DNA from: Cytidiella melzeri | Lineage: Eukaryota > Basidiomycota > Agaricomycetes > Polyporales > Irpicaceae | Direction of reading: 5' to 3' | Assembly (NCBI GenBank): GCA_022592445.1 | Contig: JABYQR010000072.1 | Location: forward strand, 1 to 64,000 | Length of the DNA: 64,000 bases | Shown here: positions 1 through 10,002 of the stretch, in pieces | How the letters are laid out: every line of letters starts with the position of its first letter | How positions within the stretch are numbered: position 1 is the stretch's first letter | Made by a program: the position numbers and the translations under genes | Notes under the pieces: model-generated | Told to the model about the DNA's origin: nothing | What the model saw: only the letters and a program-made list of their open reading frames with translations | Database searches by the model: none

Positions 1-655
1 AAAGTCATTAGCATTTCAGAAGCAATCATACTTCAGTGGGAGATTAGGTCTAATTGATCTAAACACTCACTAATGTAACGGTTAAGTGGGAGTGTTAAAA
101 CTATATAATATAATAAGATATGATATGTAGTTTCCCACGCCTTATTACAAGGATGCTTTAAGGTAGCAGAGTTCCCACAGTGTTGATAGTATGGGAATTA
201 TGCAGCTGTATATGGAAACTCAAGTAGTAACCATCACATTAGCTGAGACGTACAGGTATGGGTTGTAGTAGTACTATACATATATGTACGCCTGTGTTCT
301 AGTAGCATAGGAAATGACATGGAAAGCACATATGACTCCAGAGGATGTCTAAAGCATACATCTGAGGACAAGTACTAGAATGAGTCATTTACTCATTATG
401 TACGCCTCTGGTACAAGTGCTGAGCCTAGTGATACAATGAGTCATGCACTCATAGCATGAGTCATGCATGAGTCATGCACTCATAGCATGAGTCATGCAT
501 GAGTCATGCACTTTGTAATACAGTAGAATAGCTGAAGTAGACATGTATAATAGTTGCTTACATAAGTAGATACAGACATGTATATAAGCAGAGCTGCTGA
601 AGCAGCAAGAATAATAAGACTCATCTGTGAAGCTTAAGAGCCTCTACCCCTCGCA
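1..655 (+). mobile_element. 3' end and LTR of a copia-like retrotransposon (probable)
   Basis: Bases 1-92 look like the non-coding 3' end of an LTR element and finish with a purine tract (AAGTGGGAG, about 84-92). They are followed by TGTTAAAAC, a plausible LTR start at 93. The stretch holds a TATA-like TATATAAG near 580 and an AATAATAAG signal near 610, as in an LTR U3/R. I could not fix the right LTR end; about 655, just before the ORF of the next element, is a guess. No coding part is in the window, so the copia assignment rests on overall appearance only. A cluster of TGAGTCA sites (381-506) lies in its U3. Confidence 0.4.
437..511 (+). repeat. Short tandem repeat of TGAGTCAT motifs in the LTR
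   Basis: Overlapping units of 20 and 31 bp, built on the 11-mer ATGAGTCATGC, run through this stretch. TGAGTCA occurs at 438, 458, 469, 489 and 500, with a sixth copy outside the array at 381. TGA(C/G)TCA is the known binding site of Gcn4/AP-1 family bZIP factors. Whether it is used here is inference. Confidence 0.7.
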
Positions 656-688
656 CACATATTCCACTTTGTTACCCAGACGTTTCTC

Positions 689-1294
689 ATGGTCTTCCGT
701 CGACAACTTCCCCCTGTCTTTGGCAATCGAGCAGATGAACTGGACTGTGAAGGGCCATGGCTACGGGCAGTACGAGATCGGGAATTTCTCCGTGCAAGGA
801 CCATCCCCACAGCACGCCTTCCTCTCGAGTTAGCTGCTACCGAACAAATGGTTCAACAGCTCGTCGCCTCACAGGACCAACGGATACCACGGTCCCGTTT
901 TGATCTCATCTTGTGGGAATGGTTGGCACGGTTGGAGCAACTTCAAAGGGATCGGGATCTTCATCTTTGCACTACTGTTATATGGCGCGAAGCAATATCT
1001 ATCAACGTCCGGGCTAATACTCATTACTACCGAGTCCCACGTCCACCTCTGGCTCGGTCCAGAACAGAGAATGAGCCGCAGGTCGAACGCCCTCGTCAAC
1101 GACGTCGCATGACTCCCCCTACCCCCACACCACCTCCAAGACCACCAGCTCCCACTCCTACCAACGCCCCATTGACCAGACTAAGGACAGTGCCTGCCCT
1201 CGTCGAAGACAATGATACCACGCCGGAGTCTCCTCCTTCACCGTTGAATCCACTCAGTGACAACAATGCAACACTCGCAAACAACGAGTCTTAA
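689..1294 (+). CDS. Unknown proline-rich ORF at the 3' end of LTR element A
   Basis: A 201-codon open frame ends 11 bp before the LTR of element A, so it is the last coding part of that element. The first 120 residues are mixed-charge with Trp/Arg-rich stretches (EWLARLEQLQRDRD). The rest is Pro/Thr-rich and low in complexity, with a basic patch near residue 130 (RPRQRRRM). I see no retropepsin, RT or integrase motif. The frame is open upstream of the ATG to at least about 650, so the true start may have been cut off by the copia-like insertion at 1-655. It could be an accessory ORF behind pol or the tail of a capsid protein. I do not recognise it. Confidence 0.4.
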   Translation: MVFRRQLPPVFGNRADELDCEGPWLRAVRDREFLRARTIPTARLPLELAATEQMVQQLVASQDQRIPRSRFDLILWEWLARLEQLQRDRDLHLCTTVIWREAISINVRANTHYYRVPRPPLARSRTENEPQVERPRQRRRMTPPTPTPPPRPPAPTPTNAPLTRLRTVPALVEDNDTTPESPPSPLNPLSDNNATLANNES

Positions 1295-1305
1295 AGGGGA
1301 GGTAA

Positions 1306-2017
1306 TGTTACGAACGGTCTTCACACCCTATTATTTTCCTTTACTTCTTCAATTACCTTGATGACCAGTTAACTTCTTTACAATTGCTTTGACGATCCAA
1401 CTCGTCTTTCCTCCATCATTCCCTGATCCACATCGCCTCCATTCAACACGGACTATTATGTTATCAGTTGCCTTCTGATGTCCATTCAAACCTCGGACCT
1501 AACTCTGATTGGTTACCATTGCTTTGGTTCAACCCTCGGTCTTTCCATACCTCTGTTACCACTCCATCGGGTCCAACCCCGCCTATCCCCTGTTTCGGAT
1601 CCAACTCCGTCTATCCCCTGTTTTGGGTTCAACCCCTTCTCCATTGATCTCTGCCTCATGTTTCCCCTTTCTATTGTTCCTTGTTTCCGCACCTTGGTGG
1701 TCTTTTCTCTCATTGGCTTTCCAGAGTAGTGGCTGTTCTCTGTGCATTGATCTTCCTTTCTGTTTCTCCGATTTGCTACCACTACCTTGGACTGGTCCAA
1801 AAGTAGTTCGGTCAACATGTATAAATAGCCGTTAGACATGGGGCTAGAACCTCAGTCTATCCACTTCGTATCAATATTCCTTCTATCGAACCATCATCTG
1901 TCTGCCACTGTGCTTGACAGCGACCGCGCGGCCTAGACCATCATCAGACCTTGAGTGTAGCTACACCAGGGGGTTCTGACTTGACAACTTGTCTCTTGAC
2001 GATAGTCGGTCTTAACA
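1306..2017 (+). repeat. LTR of element A (3' LTR), 712 bp
   Basis: The LTR begins TGTTACGAAC directly after a polypurine tract (AAAGGGGAGGTAA, 1293-1305) and ends TTAACA. The ends TGTTA/TAACA form a short inverted repeat. Immediately at 2018 the sequence becomes the reverse-oriented chromovirus B, so element A inserted into B. A diverged, partial, reverse copy of the first ~230 bp of the same LTR is at 9555-9783. The other end of A is outside the window. Confidence 0.85.
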
Positions 2018-2923
2018 GAGTTCCTCTTCGATCCATTGATCTAGAGAATTCTTTTCCATTGGAGACAGCGGGTATAGTTTAGCCGCTTTGGGAATGGAGG
2101 CACATTCCTCATATTCGATCGCGTGATCGTACGGTTTGCGTAACGGCATGCGTTCTGACTTTTTCTTTGAAAAGACGTCACCAAATTCCCATAGATATTT
2201 TGGTACTAATGGTTTCCAATTGACGGATTCTTGCTCGTCAAAGCCGTCTTCAAAGCCCTCATCTTCCTTTCCAGAAAGTTCAGCGATTATTTCTGCTATT
2301 TCTTGGTCTTCTGCATTGTCTAAGTCGATCCAGTGGATGTGAGGGTTGTCCGGGTCAACACTTCCTCTTCTGTCCAGGTTGTCTGACACCAAACGTCCCT
2401 TAGGTAACTCAAGTTCATCGATCTCTTCTTGAGTTACAGTGATGTTTTTACAAGCTCTTGGGGCACAGAGTTCAGGACATCTGGTAAATCTCCACTCACC
2501 ATTTGCCCAATCTATCTCCAGATTGTGGTGGCGTAAGAAGGTCACCCCAATAATCATTTGTTTACTACCGAGATCAGTAACAAGCATGTGTTGTCTTGCT
2601 CAGTGCAAACCTATCTCTAGGTATGCACGTACTGAGTGAGTGATTTGACCATCTTTATTGGGAGTACCATCGACGTTGATGACATTAAACGGTGATGCCA
2701 GTTGATTTGTTACCAGATTGTTACTTTCAACCACTGACTTACTGATGAATGTGGTTGTGGCTCCTGAATCTACCAGAGCTTCGACCTGCACTTTCTTTCC
2801 ATATACCCAAATTGTAACCGGTAGAAAAAATGAATTCTTTGAACGCGCTACATTTTTGACAGTATCTACGGTACAAAGATTGAGGGTATCAGGGCCTAAG
2901 CGTTCATGTTCGCAGGGAGTCAC
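2018..2923 (-). pseudogene. pol fragment of chromovirus B: retropepsin plus start of RT
   Basis: The frame carries the aspartic protease motif DSGA near residue 52 with the flanking hydrophobic strands, then a linker with acidic residues, then the first part of the RT domain (up to the DQWIEEEL region). An in-frame TGA at 2600-2602 replaces the AGA read in copy F (nine bases later the frame continues). The rest of RT, RNase H and integrase are missing because element A inserted at 2017. The frame starts without an ATG: it follows on from gag by a probable -1 shift (see the site at 2898-2941). Confidence 0.85.
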
Positions 2924-2941
2924 ATGACGCTTCGGAAAAAA
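2898..2941 (-). promoter_or_regulatory. Candidate -1 ribosomal frameshift signal, copy B
   Basis: Read on the minus strand, the heptamer TTTTTTC (2941-2935) stands in phase T TTT TTC. It is followed two bases later by an 11-bp stem (AAGCGT+CATGT with ACATG+ACGCTT, one bulged A) and a 12-base loop. The zero frame meets TGA at 2922-2920, while the -1 frame is the pol frame. The same sequence is kept in copy F at 35685-35728. Confidence 0.55.
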
Positions 2942-3090
2942 TCCTTGCCGTCGGTTGGCTTTTTCCCTTTACCCTTGTCAGGGGACGGGTGAGGAGTCGA
3001 AGGTTCATCATCTTCCGTTGGAACCTCCTCGATATGAGCCGCCAATTCTAAACGCGCGGTATTTATGTTTTTTGTTTTAGACGACAAAGC

Positions 3091-4383
3091 CTAAGGGGCT
3101 TCGGCCTCGCTGTCCGACCCAGAGTCCCCAGCATCTGCTGCCCGAATCTTCTTCGGTGCCAAAGACTTTCCATCCTTCTTCACTTCCTTCTTCTTGTCAT
3201 TGGGCTTCTTCTTGAGGCCGTTGAGGTTGCACTCATCCATGTTATGTTCCTTCAACTTATGGATGTGGCAGAACTTTTCCGACTTTATAGTCGAGTTTAC
3301 CTCCTTGCCTTTGCCCTTGTTCCGCTTCTCGTTCTTCTTCTTCTTCTTATCCGCAGCGTCCACTTCCATAGGAGTGGACGTATCCTTTTCCTTCGCAAAG
3401 ATCTGGCCCTGCGCTTTCTCCGGATAGACCTTCTTGTGGATGTCCAACAAGAGGTCGAGGAACTGGGGCCAAGTAGTTGGAATTTGATTTTCATCTTTTC
3501 CAATCATGACCAGCCGCATGTCCTTCTCAATGACGTGCTTGAGCTTATGAATAAGCAAGTTGTCTTTGTATCCTGAGAGTCTGCCAAGCGTACGGAAGCG
3601 TTCCGCGTACTTGACATAGTTCTTGTGTGCCAGATCTGTATCGTTGAACAAGGCATTGAGCTCCTTTTGAGCACCTTCCTTGTTGTCCCGTTGTCCGTAT
3701 TGTACTTTGAGCTCGTTCTCGAACTCTTCCCATGTTCCAATTGTCTGACCCTTCGTCAGCTTTTTGATCCACAGCTCCATGTATTGAGCCGCCGCGCCTG
3801 AAAGCCGGTTCATCGCGACAGCAATACGTTGCCTATCTGTAGCAACATTCTCGTGGACAAGCCACAGAGAGATCTTGTTCAACCACTCGTTGAACTTGAC
3901 CTTGCCATCGGTGCCGTTGAACTCCGGAGGTTCGCCAATCTTAGGCTGGCGCGAGGATCCTCCTTGTCCTTGAGACAAGGGAAGCTGGTTAATCTGGTTG
4001 ACCACATGTGTGATCGTGGTCTTGACCATGTCCAGGTCAGTGTCCATCTGCTGGACTTGCGTGTTGGCAGCACATTGTGAGTAAAGGTCTTGAGCAACCT
4101 TATCGACGTATTCCTGGAGGTTATCCTCCAACAACGACAGCTGATTGTTCCATATGAGAACCATCTGATTCATCATATTGTGAACGATGGTCGTAGTTGC
4201 TTCTCCCTCTACTGTGCGGGTGAAGGCCCTTTGGGCTATGTTGAGGCCGTGGAATATGTGCTGCTCGAAGTTCTCAACTGAAGGGTTATAGACAATGGGA
4301 GTGATTTTCCCGAAAGGAACAGAGTGAGTAAGGTTGGCAGCAGCGGGGGCAGCGTTGGATCCGGCGTTAAATTGAGAGGCCAT
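3091..4383 (-). CDS. Gag of chromovirus B
   Basis: A 430-residue capsid/nucleocapsid precursor, starting at the ATG at 4383 (MASQFNAG). The middle matches the retrotransposon gag fold of fungal Ty3/gypsy elements (IAVAMNRLSGAAAQYM ... ENELKVQYGQRD ... YVKYAERFRTLGRLSGY). A Lys-rich stretch follows, then a zinc-knuckle variant C-x2-H-x4-H-x4-C (FCHIHKLKEHNMDEC), in which the usual second Cys is His. The frame stops at a TAG (3091-3093). However, the same frame stays open for 56 more codons up to the frameshift site, and copy F has AAG in place of TAG, so the TAG is probably a nonsense mutation that shortened a longer Gag. Confidence 0.85.
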   Translation of the reverse strand: MASQFNAGSNAAPAAANLTHSVPFGKITPIVYNPSVENFEQHIFHGLNIAQRAFTRTVEGEATTTIVHNMMNQMVLIWNNQLSLLEDNLQEYVDKVAQDLYSQCAANTQVQQMDTDLDMVKTTITHVVNQINQLPLSQGQGGSSRQPKIGEPPEFNGTDGKVKFNEWLNKISLWLVHENVATDRQRIAVAMNRLSGAAAQYMELWIKKLTKGQTIGTWEEFENELKVQYGQRDNKEGAQKELNALFNDTDLAHKNYVKYAERFRTLGRLSGYKDNLLIHKLKHVIEKDMRLVMIGKDENQIPTTWPQFLDLLLDIHKKVYPEKAQGQIFAKEKDTSTPMEVDAADKKKKKNEKRNKGKGKEVNSTIKSEKFCHIHKLKEHNMDECNLNGLKKKPNDKKKEVKKDGKSLAPKKIRAADAGDSGSDSEAEAP

Positions 4384-4665
4384 TGCTTCTAATTTCTTAG
4401 TTAGCAAAGGAAAGCGAAATACTATCTCTAGTATAAGAAGAAGATAAACACCACTTTTCACACATTGAACTCTTTTCAGAGTTGTTTTCACACATTAAAT
4501 CCTTTTCAGGAAGTTGTCACCGAGTAAAATGAGGCTTGTCAGCCCATACATTTTATTCCATTTCCGCATATACAAAGGCGTTCATGTCAAACAGCCCTTC
4601 TAGTAGTTCTAGTATATAACCCGATCTTCGATGTATGTCTACAAAGCTAATCCTGCCTAAACTCT

Positions 4666-5490
4666 TTAAGTCCTTTTTAACATCCTCCATTCCCTATTCG
4701 TCATCTTGTCCGTGTGATTCTCCTTGAACCACTGTTCAATCATGAAGACACGACCGATCAGCAGCTGAGCTTTCTCCCTACAAGTGTTGAGCTGCTGGTT
4801 AGACAATTGCCCACCACTCAAGAAGGAGGCATCCAGCTTCTTGAGCACAGGTTCAAGCCTTTGACAGGCTGCTGTGATCATTGGTTCGAACTCCTGTTGA
4901 CGAAGCATAAGCTTTGTTTTACGGAAGTGGAGAGAAGCGGGGAGCGGAGTGGGAGTGGGGATGTAAGCACGTTGGTTGCGCTCTTCGATATGCTGGAGAA
5001 GGGTAAGCTTTTCAGCCTTTTCCTTCTCCTGCTTCTTGATCCTGTCGAGAAGGCTGAGCTGAGACATAAGGTTGGAGACCTTTCTCATACAATGCTGGTC
5101 CTCCTCATGCTCAATGGTTGTACGAGCCTGCTCCTCGAGGTCGATCCTCTTAATGAGGGGCTTGTTGTCGGGGTACTTGAGCCGGCAAGGCTTGCCAGCG
5201 TCCTTGAACTTGTCAAGAGTCTCCTTGGAGACAGTAAGACGTTCCTGAAGTCCGGTGACTTCATTGCGGACGGGTATGGAGTAAGGGGCCTTGCGGCCAG
5301 ACCTAGCAGCGATGAAGCGGGAAATTGGCATGGTGACTGTGTGACAATGTGTAGCTTGACAGCTCAGTGGTGTGCGGAACAAATCTCCATAAAGGAGAGG
5401 TCCTGTGTGTGCATGGGGTAGTGCCGGCATTGGCCTGGACTCTCTCTCCAGGTCCGGTGGTGTAAGGATCTCCGTCATGGTTCCACCCAT
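4666..5490 (-). CDS. Extra ORF upstream of gag (ORF1), copy B
   Basis: A 274-residue frame, orthologous to the 314-residue ORF1 of copy F. It differs by many silent changes and a 6-base in-frame indel, which points to protein-level selection. A second start (MPISRF, within 160 bases of the first) sits in a better ATG context and may be the real one. Residues about 110-175 are rich in Glu/Lys/Leu and could form a coiled coil (HEEDQ ... RIKKQEKEKAEKL). A one-base loss in an A-run near 4677 shifts the frame and removes about 35 C-terminal residues. I do not recognise any domain. Confidence 0.65.
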   Translation of the reverse strand: MGGTMTEILTPPDLERESRPMPALPHAHTGPLLYGDLFRTPLSCQATHCHTVTMPISRFIAARSGRKAPYSIPVRNEVTGLQERLTVSKETLDKFKDAGKPCRLKYPDNKPLIKRIDLEEQARTTIEHEEDQHCMRKVSNLMSQLSLLDRIKKQEKEKAEKLTLLQHIEERNQRAYIPTPTPLPASLHFRKTKLMLRQQEFEPMITAACQRLEPVLKKLDASFLSGGQLSNQQLNTCREKAQLLIGRVFMIEQWFKENHTDKMTNREWRMLKRT

Positions 5491-5890
5491 GCGGCAAATG
5501 GTTGGCGGATCAGTATTACACTGACCCTAAGTCCGGCCAGAACAAGTTACCCGTCTACGTGCCTAGGCACTCATGGGTTTCTAGTCCTGTTGTCTAGCTC
5601 TTATAACGAGCATCTGACACCAGACTCCACTATCACCTGTGGGGTGGCACACTTTTATCATGTTGGCATAATGCCAACCCCTGCTCTGATCAGCTCTAGG
5701 AGCGTCGGGCGAGAGGGTGATTCAAGTTGTGCGCATCAAGGCGAGGCCTAGACACGACTACCACTTAGAGCCTATGGTCCGGCTACCTCTATTTCTAGAG
5801 GATTTGTAAGGGGGCCCACACACAGGCACAAGACCTAAAAGAAAGGGGAAAGAAACCTCCAGCACGTCCAGAGACGTGAGGGAGTAGGGG

Positions 5891-5901
5891 CAGTCTTATC
5901 C
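5891..5901 (-). other. Self-primer binding site, copy B
   Basis: On the minus strand, three bases after the LTR end, GGATAAGACTG is the exact complement of CAGTCTTATCC inside the same LTR, downstream of its TATA box (about 6030-6040). The arrangement is the same as in copy F. Confidence 0.7.
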
Positions 5902-5904
5902 AAA

Positions 5905-6648
5905 TGTAACAGTTAAGGTTACACTCACCAGATAAGTGTTAGACTTGAGGGGGAGATAATGATATAGAGAGTAAGAGGTGTGGTGAGCGAAGTACTGGAG
6001 AGTACAGAGTAGTCCTTTATCAACAGAGTGGATAAGACTGAGGGAATATGCCCTCAGGAGTGCCTCTATATATACATGAAGGGGAGAACCCCAGGTACTA
6101 CCCTAAGACCCCTAATACCTACATGAGTAAGCGAAGTAATCTACCTTACTAAGCATGACCTATGCCCTAGTGGTGCCACTTCAATAATAAACCAATAGCA
6201 ATTGTCCCCATGACCTGACCCCATGACCCAGCTCCAAGGCTAGACTTGTTCTAGCTTGTTCTAAGACAAGGCTAGACTTTTCCAGAAGGTTCTAAAAACT
6301 ATGACATCATCTAATGGAATGTTCTATACTATGACATCATCTAATGGAATGTTCTATACTATGACATCATAGTTCCAGCATGTTTCACAAGATTCCAGAG
6401 AGTTCTATCATGTGATACACAGATAAGGAAAGGAGCGCATCAGCGCATCAGAGACAGGAAGCGCATCAGCGCATCAATTGATAGGCACTGAGAATAAGCG
6501 CCGGAATAGGCGCCAGATAAGCGCTGGATAAGCGCCTAAATAGACGCCGGATAAGCGCTGGATAAGCGCTTGACAAGCGCTTAAATATTCCCAATAATAC
6601 CGTTGCCTGGTAAGGCAAGTCTTGTAGAAACATTGAAAATCTGTGACA
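5905..6648 (-). repeat. 5' LTR of chromovirus B, 744 bp
   Basis: Ends are TGTCACAG...TGTTACA on the minus strand. It aligns over its whole length with the 725-bp LTRs of F. It is longer partly because a 26-27 bp block (TATGACATCATCTAATGGAA...) is present in tandem at 6300-6370. It keeps the TATA box, the GCGCTTATC-type repeats (6480-6580) and the GTGAGT splice-donor-like site near its end. Confidence 0.9.
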
Positions 6649-6653
6649 GTGCT

Positions 6654-7284
6654 GAGCAGGAGGGAAAGAAAGTAACTCGGACACAGAGCGTGCCGAGCGC
6701 GAGGAAGTATTCCCAGCATGAGATGGCTCAGGAGAGCCAGAAGGAGAGGGAGAGCCAGGAGGAGACGGAGTGCGGCGAGGTGCCTTCTTGCCTCGCTGCC
6801 TGCGACGTCTCTCGTCGTCGTCCATGGGATTGTCGCTGTTGCCACCCTGAGCAGTGGGATGACGAGATTGACAATGTTGATAGTCATCACGAAGGGTATC
6901 GAAAGGGGTACGACGTCGATCAGCTGGGGGTGCAGAGACCCGGCGTGCAGGAGGAGTAGATGATTCCTCCTGTTGAACAGCAGGAGGGGGGACAGAGGCC
7001 GTTGTTTCCTCGTCAGGAGTAGTCTGAGCTACTGGAGCAGAGGAGGAGGATGCAACAGGCTTGACTTCAGTTGTCCTGGTCGTCATGGATGATGCAGTAG
7101 GAGTAGTGAGGGGGGAAGAGATAGGAGTTTCAGGAGGAGGGGTAGGAGTGAACTCTGGAGTCTTCCTACTGCAAGTAGTCTTCTTAGAACGAGGTTGAGG
7201 TGCAGTACCTCTGAGGAAGTTTGTTTGGTGACGCTCTCTGGTAGAACGACAAAGTTGAGGTTGATCAGTGTGATCAGAGCTCAT
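6654..7284 (-). pseudogene. Gag N-terminal fragment of LTR element C, cut by element B
   Basis: The frame starts at ATG 7284 (MSSDHTDQPQLCRSTRERHQ) and runs about 210 residues to the B insertion at 6648. It is Pro/Ser/Thr-rich and ends in an acidic-basic block (PMDDDERRRRQRGKKAPRR), the style of N-terminal gag regions of agaricomycete gypsy elements. No capsid core is left. The call is by composition and position (a leader with LTR-like features lies upstream), not by a diagnostic motif. Confidence 0.45.
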
Positions 7285-7538
7285 AAACTGGGAGATAGGA
7301 GAGGAGATAGGAGAGAAGAAGTAGAGTTGAGTGAGGAAATGAGCTTAATCGGGGCTCATAACCTAATAGAAAGGTATGAGCAGTAGTGCACAACACTGAG
7401 CCTTAGGTGAAGGTGGTGGTCAGACAAAGAGATGTGGATCAAAAGTGATAGTCATGCATTGATCAGAGTAAGTGTTATATACGGTAACTAAGCGCGCAAT
7501 CAGTGCGGAGTCTCAATGAGTCTCAGTATATTCGAACA
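7285..7538 (-). repeat. Probable 5' LTR/leader of element C
   Basis: On the minus strand the Plavaka-like coding sequence breaks at about 7539 and TGTTCGAATATAC starts. A TATATAAC box follows near 7465, then a pyrimidine-rich leader up to the gag ATG. I could not find the LTR's right end or a clear primer-binding site, so the boundary between LTR and leader is open. Confidence 0.35.
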
Positions 7539-8600
7539 GCGAGACAGGTGTTGACACACATCTCTGTGTACATAGGAACAACACCGCTAATTTCCTCAGC
7601 CTTTCGCTTGACCTGTTCTAGCGAAAGCATCTCAATTTGGAAATGCTTCTTCACAAGAGCTCGCACACTGCCGTACATGACGTTGGCAGCATTGTCCAGC
7701 CGTAGGTAGTACTCAAGGGAGAATGCAAGGGCGGGATTGTCGTCAAGCTTGATTACCTCAGTCAAAGGCTCCCTGAGCAATTGAATGACATGCTCTGGGA
7801 GGTTATCGGCATTGAGTGTAGCGCCTTGAAGAGCTTTGATAAATGCCTGTCCAACCTGCATGTTGTCAGGTTTAACCCTTCTCAGCGGGTCAGCGTCTTC
7901 ACGTCCCTGTACTGAAGTCGAGGAGTTGCCCATAGATGCACTATTGTTCAGCGCTGCGTGGTCTTCACCCAGGCTCAAGGCAGCAAGCCGAGCAATCTCC
8001 TTGTCTGCAGCATTGTCTTCATTGTCCAGTTCTGTGTCACACGCGGAAGGAGTGTCCTCTTGCTCATCGGTCTGGAGCTTGTCTAGGCAAAGGTAAGAAG
8101 CTGGAATGCAGTATATACAGCACAGATGTGCTTACCTTGTGAGTGGCTGACCAGCACTGGTGAATCAGACCGGAGACTGTCCTCCCGGATTAAATCCTTG
8201 TATTCGTTGTGTGGCGGTGAGCGCGACAAAGGACGGTTTAGTCCGTCGCTGTCGTTAGCTGGCAGACTTGGTGGCTCAGGTTGGGCGGTGTCCTATAATG
8301 TTTCCGGTAAGTCGAATGTCACTCCATAGTAGCAGGGCACTTACTACATCCATGCCATGCCTAGCAGCCTCCGCATGCTGCCATCCGCTGCTACTACCTG
8401 CCAGTGCATTGCGGATATAAGCCGCCCGTTGGTCTACCTCCTGCTGAAGACCGCACCCATATGACTTGACTGGGCGGTTTTTGGCAATAGCTTGCAGCTG
8501 CGCTCTAACGAGTTTCTGGTGGTCATAGTAGGTCGAGATTGGAACCCACTTGGATGGCTTGCATCAGATGCCACATTCACACAGTTTGTGGCCAACTGGT
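7539..8600 (-). pseudogene. N-terminal part of a Plavaka-type (CACTA-like) transposase, interrupted
   Basis: Three exons can be joined in frame: about 8600-8345, 8292-8136 and 8082-7539, with 52- and 53-nt GT..AG introns. The last exon carries a block I recognise from agaricomycete Plavaka transposases: FIKALQGATL ... LRLDNAANVMYGSVRALVKKHF ... VKRKAEEISGVVPMYTEMCVNTC. The frame then ends abruptly where LTR element C begins. The first exon's start is unclear: a frame break or an unseen splice lies near 8560. The catalytic part is absent from the window. Confidence 0.65.
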
Positions 8601-9027
8601 GTACCGGGAGGCCGCTGATTGTGTTCACTTGGTGGCTGCATGGTGGGAGAACTGTATGGATTGAGGGGGGAGAATTGTATGGATTGAGTCAATGGTATGT
8701 ACAAGAATTCGAGAGCACGCAATAACAGGCATCAACACAGGCCGAGTGCAGCATCAAAAGATACAAGTTGCGGTAGAGGAGTGAAATCGACGAGGTGCCG
8801 GGGAAATGTCAAACACCCAGAGCGTCTACCCGCATCATAATGTTTATCGCAGATGGCAGTAGACTGCGGTAGACAAGCAGGACTGCAGTAGGTCTCAGTT
8901 GTTCTGAGTAGATCCGATTCTCACTGGGGCTGATCTTACTTGAGGTTAATCTCCCACCCAATTGTCAGCACTAATCAAACTCCGCTAGGCGCGGGCTGAT
9001 GGCGGCAAACCGAGAGCTCAGCGGGGG
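8601..9027. other. No gene seen
   Basis: Flank of the Plavaka-like fragment. It may contain its 5' untranslated or terminal region, but I could not find terminal inverted repeats. Confidence 0.4.
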
Positions 9028-9367
9028 GCTTGGGTGATTTGTGAGCTCCTCAACAGCTAGTCACATAGTAATCTTAGGCAATTACATGGGACAATAAATA
9101 TGATTGAAGGGTACATATTCTAGTGTATAAGAGGGTACATATTTTAGTATATAAGACTGTTACATAGTGTACAAAACCTTGCTGATGGCATTGTGAGTCT
9201 TCCAATTCCCCCTTTCTAGTAAAGCTCTATTCATGCCTCTGTCAGGCTCTTTGTTTATTCTGTTTGCACTGCTCACATACTCACACATCTCTCACAGTGT
9301 ATCATGGTTGCTTAGATTGCATTTGGAACAGCTGCCCTTTCCCTTTTTGGTAAAGCTCTATTTATAC
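9028..9367 (+). repeat. Dispersed repeat R, copy 1
   Basis: About 340 bp that recurs in inverted orientation at 14061-14402. It contains three imperfect ~20-bp units of the form GGGTACATATTTTAGTATATAAG and, farther on, a doubled GTAAAGCTCTATTTATAC-type block. The TATATAAG boxes suggest an LTR or a small non-autonomous element. No terminal repeats were identified. Confidence 0.65.
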
Positions 9368-9554
9368 GGCCTTATGCATACCAGAGCAGGTGGGGGTGCT
9401 GGCTTTGAGGTGAGCAGCACTATTTCTATGCTGACTATCAAACAACATTCTGAATACACTTTGCATGTTAATCATGATGATGAAGAGGAAAATTATCAAT
9501 CAACAGCCCTGGTATAGGGTTTAGTATGAATACTATAAGTACAGGGATGTGCGT

Positions 9555-9783
9555 ACCTGGCACAGGGTTGAGTCAACCAATCTGAGTTAGGTCCGAGGTT
9601 TGAATGGACACAAGAAGATAACCAATGACATAATAGTCTGTGTTGAATGGAGGCGTTGTGGATCAGGGAGTGAGGGAGGAAGGACGAGTTGGATTGTCAA
9701 GGCAAATGTAAGGATGACAACTAGTTATCAGGATAATTGAAGAAGTGCAGAAAGATAATAGGGTGTGAAGACTGTTTGCAACA
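9555..9783 (-). repeat. Partial, diverged copy of the element A LTR
   Basis: The reverse complement aligns with the first ~230 bp of the LTR at 1306-2017 (from TGTTRC.AAC.GTCTTCACACCC to the GATTGGTT.AC region) with scattered substitutions. The remaining LTR is missing. A short open frame on the minus strand runs into it from the right (9728-9934), but I do not recognise it. Confidence 0.75.
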
Positions 9784-10002
9784 TTTTGCCATGTTCTGTT
9801 GGCTCAACATCTTCCTCGGCATCAAGATCCTTGGTACCATGTGCAAACCTGTAGACTTTGTGGTGCACATCTTCTTCATCACCAAAGACACCTTTGTCAC
9901 TATTCTTGCTGATCCATCCTAACAACGGATACATTGAAATGCAGGGTTGTGTGTGCTGCTAAGACCCAAGGGCGCTGTCAGACCTATGAATACCTAAGAC
10001 AC

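Larger units (their letters stand above)
2018..6648 (-). mobile_element. Chromovirus (Ty3/gypsy) copy B, truncated, reverse strand
   Basis: This copy is collinear with the full element F (31992-40349) in opposite orientation: 5' LTR (5905-6648), self-priming site (5891-5901), ORF1, gag, then pol up to the start of reverse transcriptase. There homology stops at the LTR of element A at 2017. B's outer LTR end abuts a different gag gene (element C) at 6649. B has an intact gag frame, one in-frame TGA in pol (2600-2602) and a one-base deletion near the 3' end of ORF1. Confidence 0.9.
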
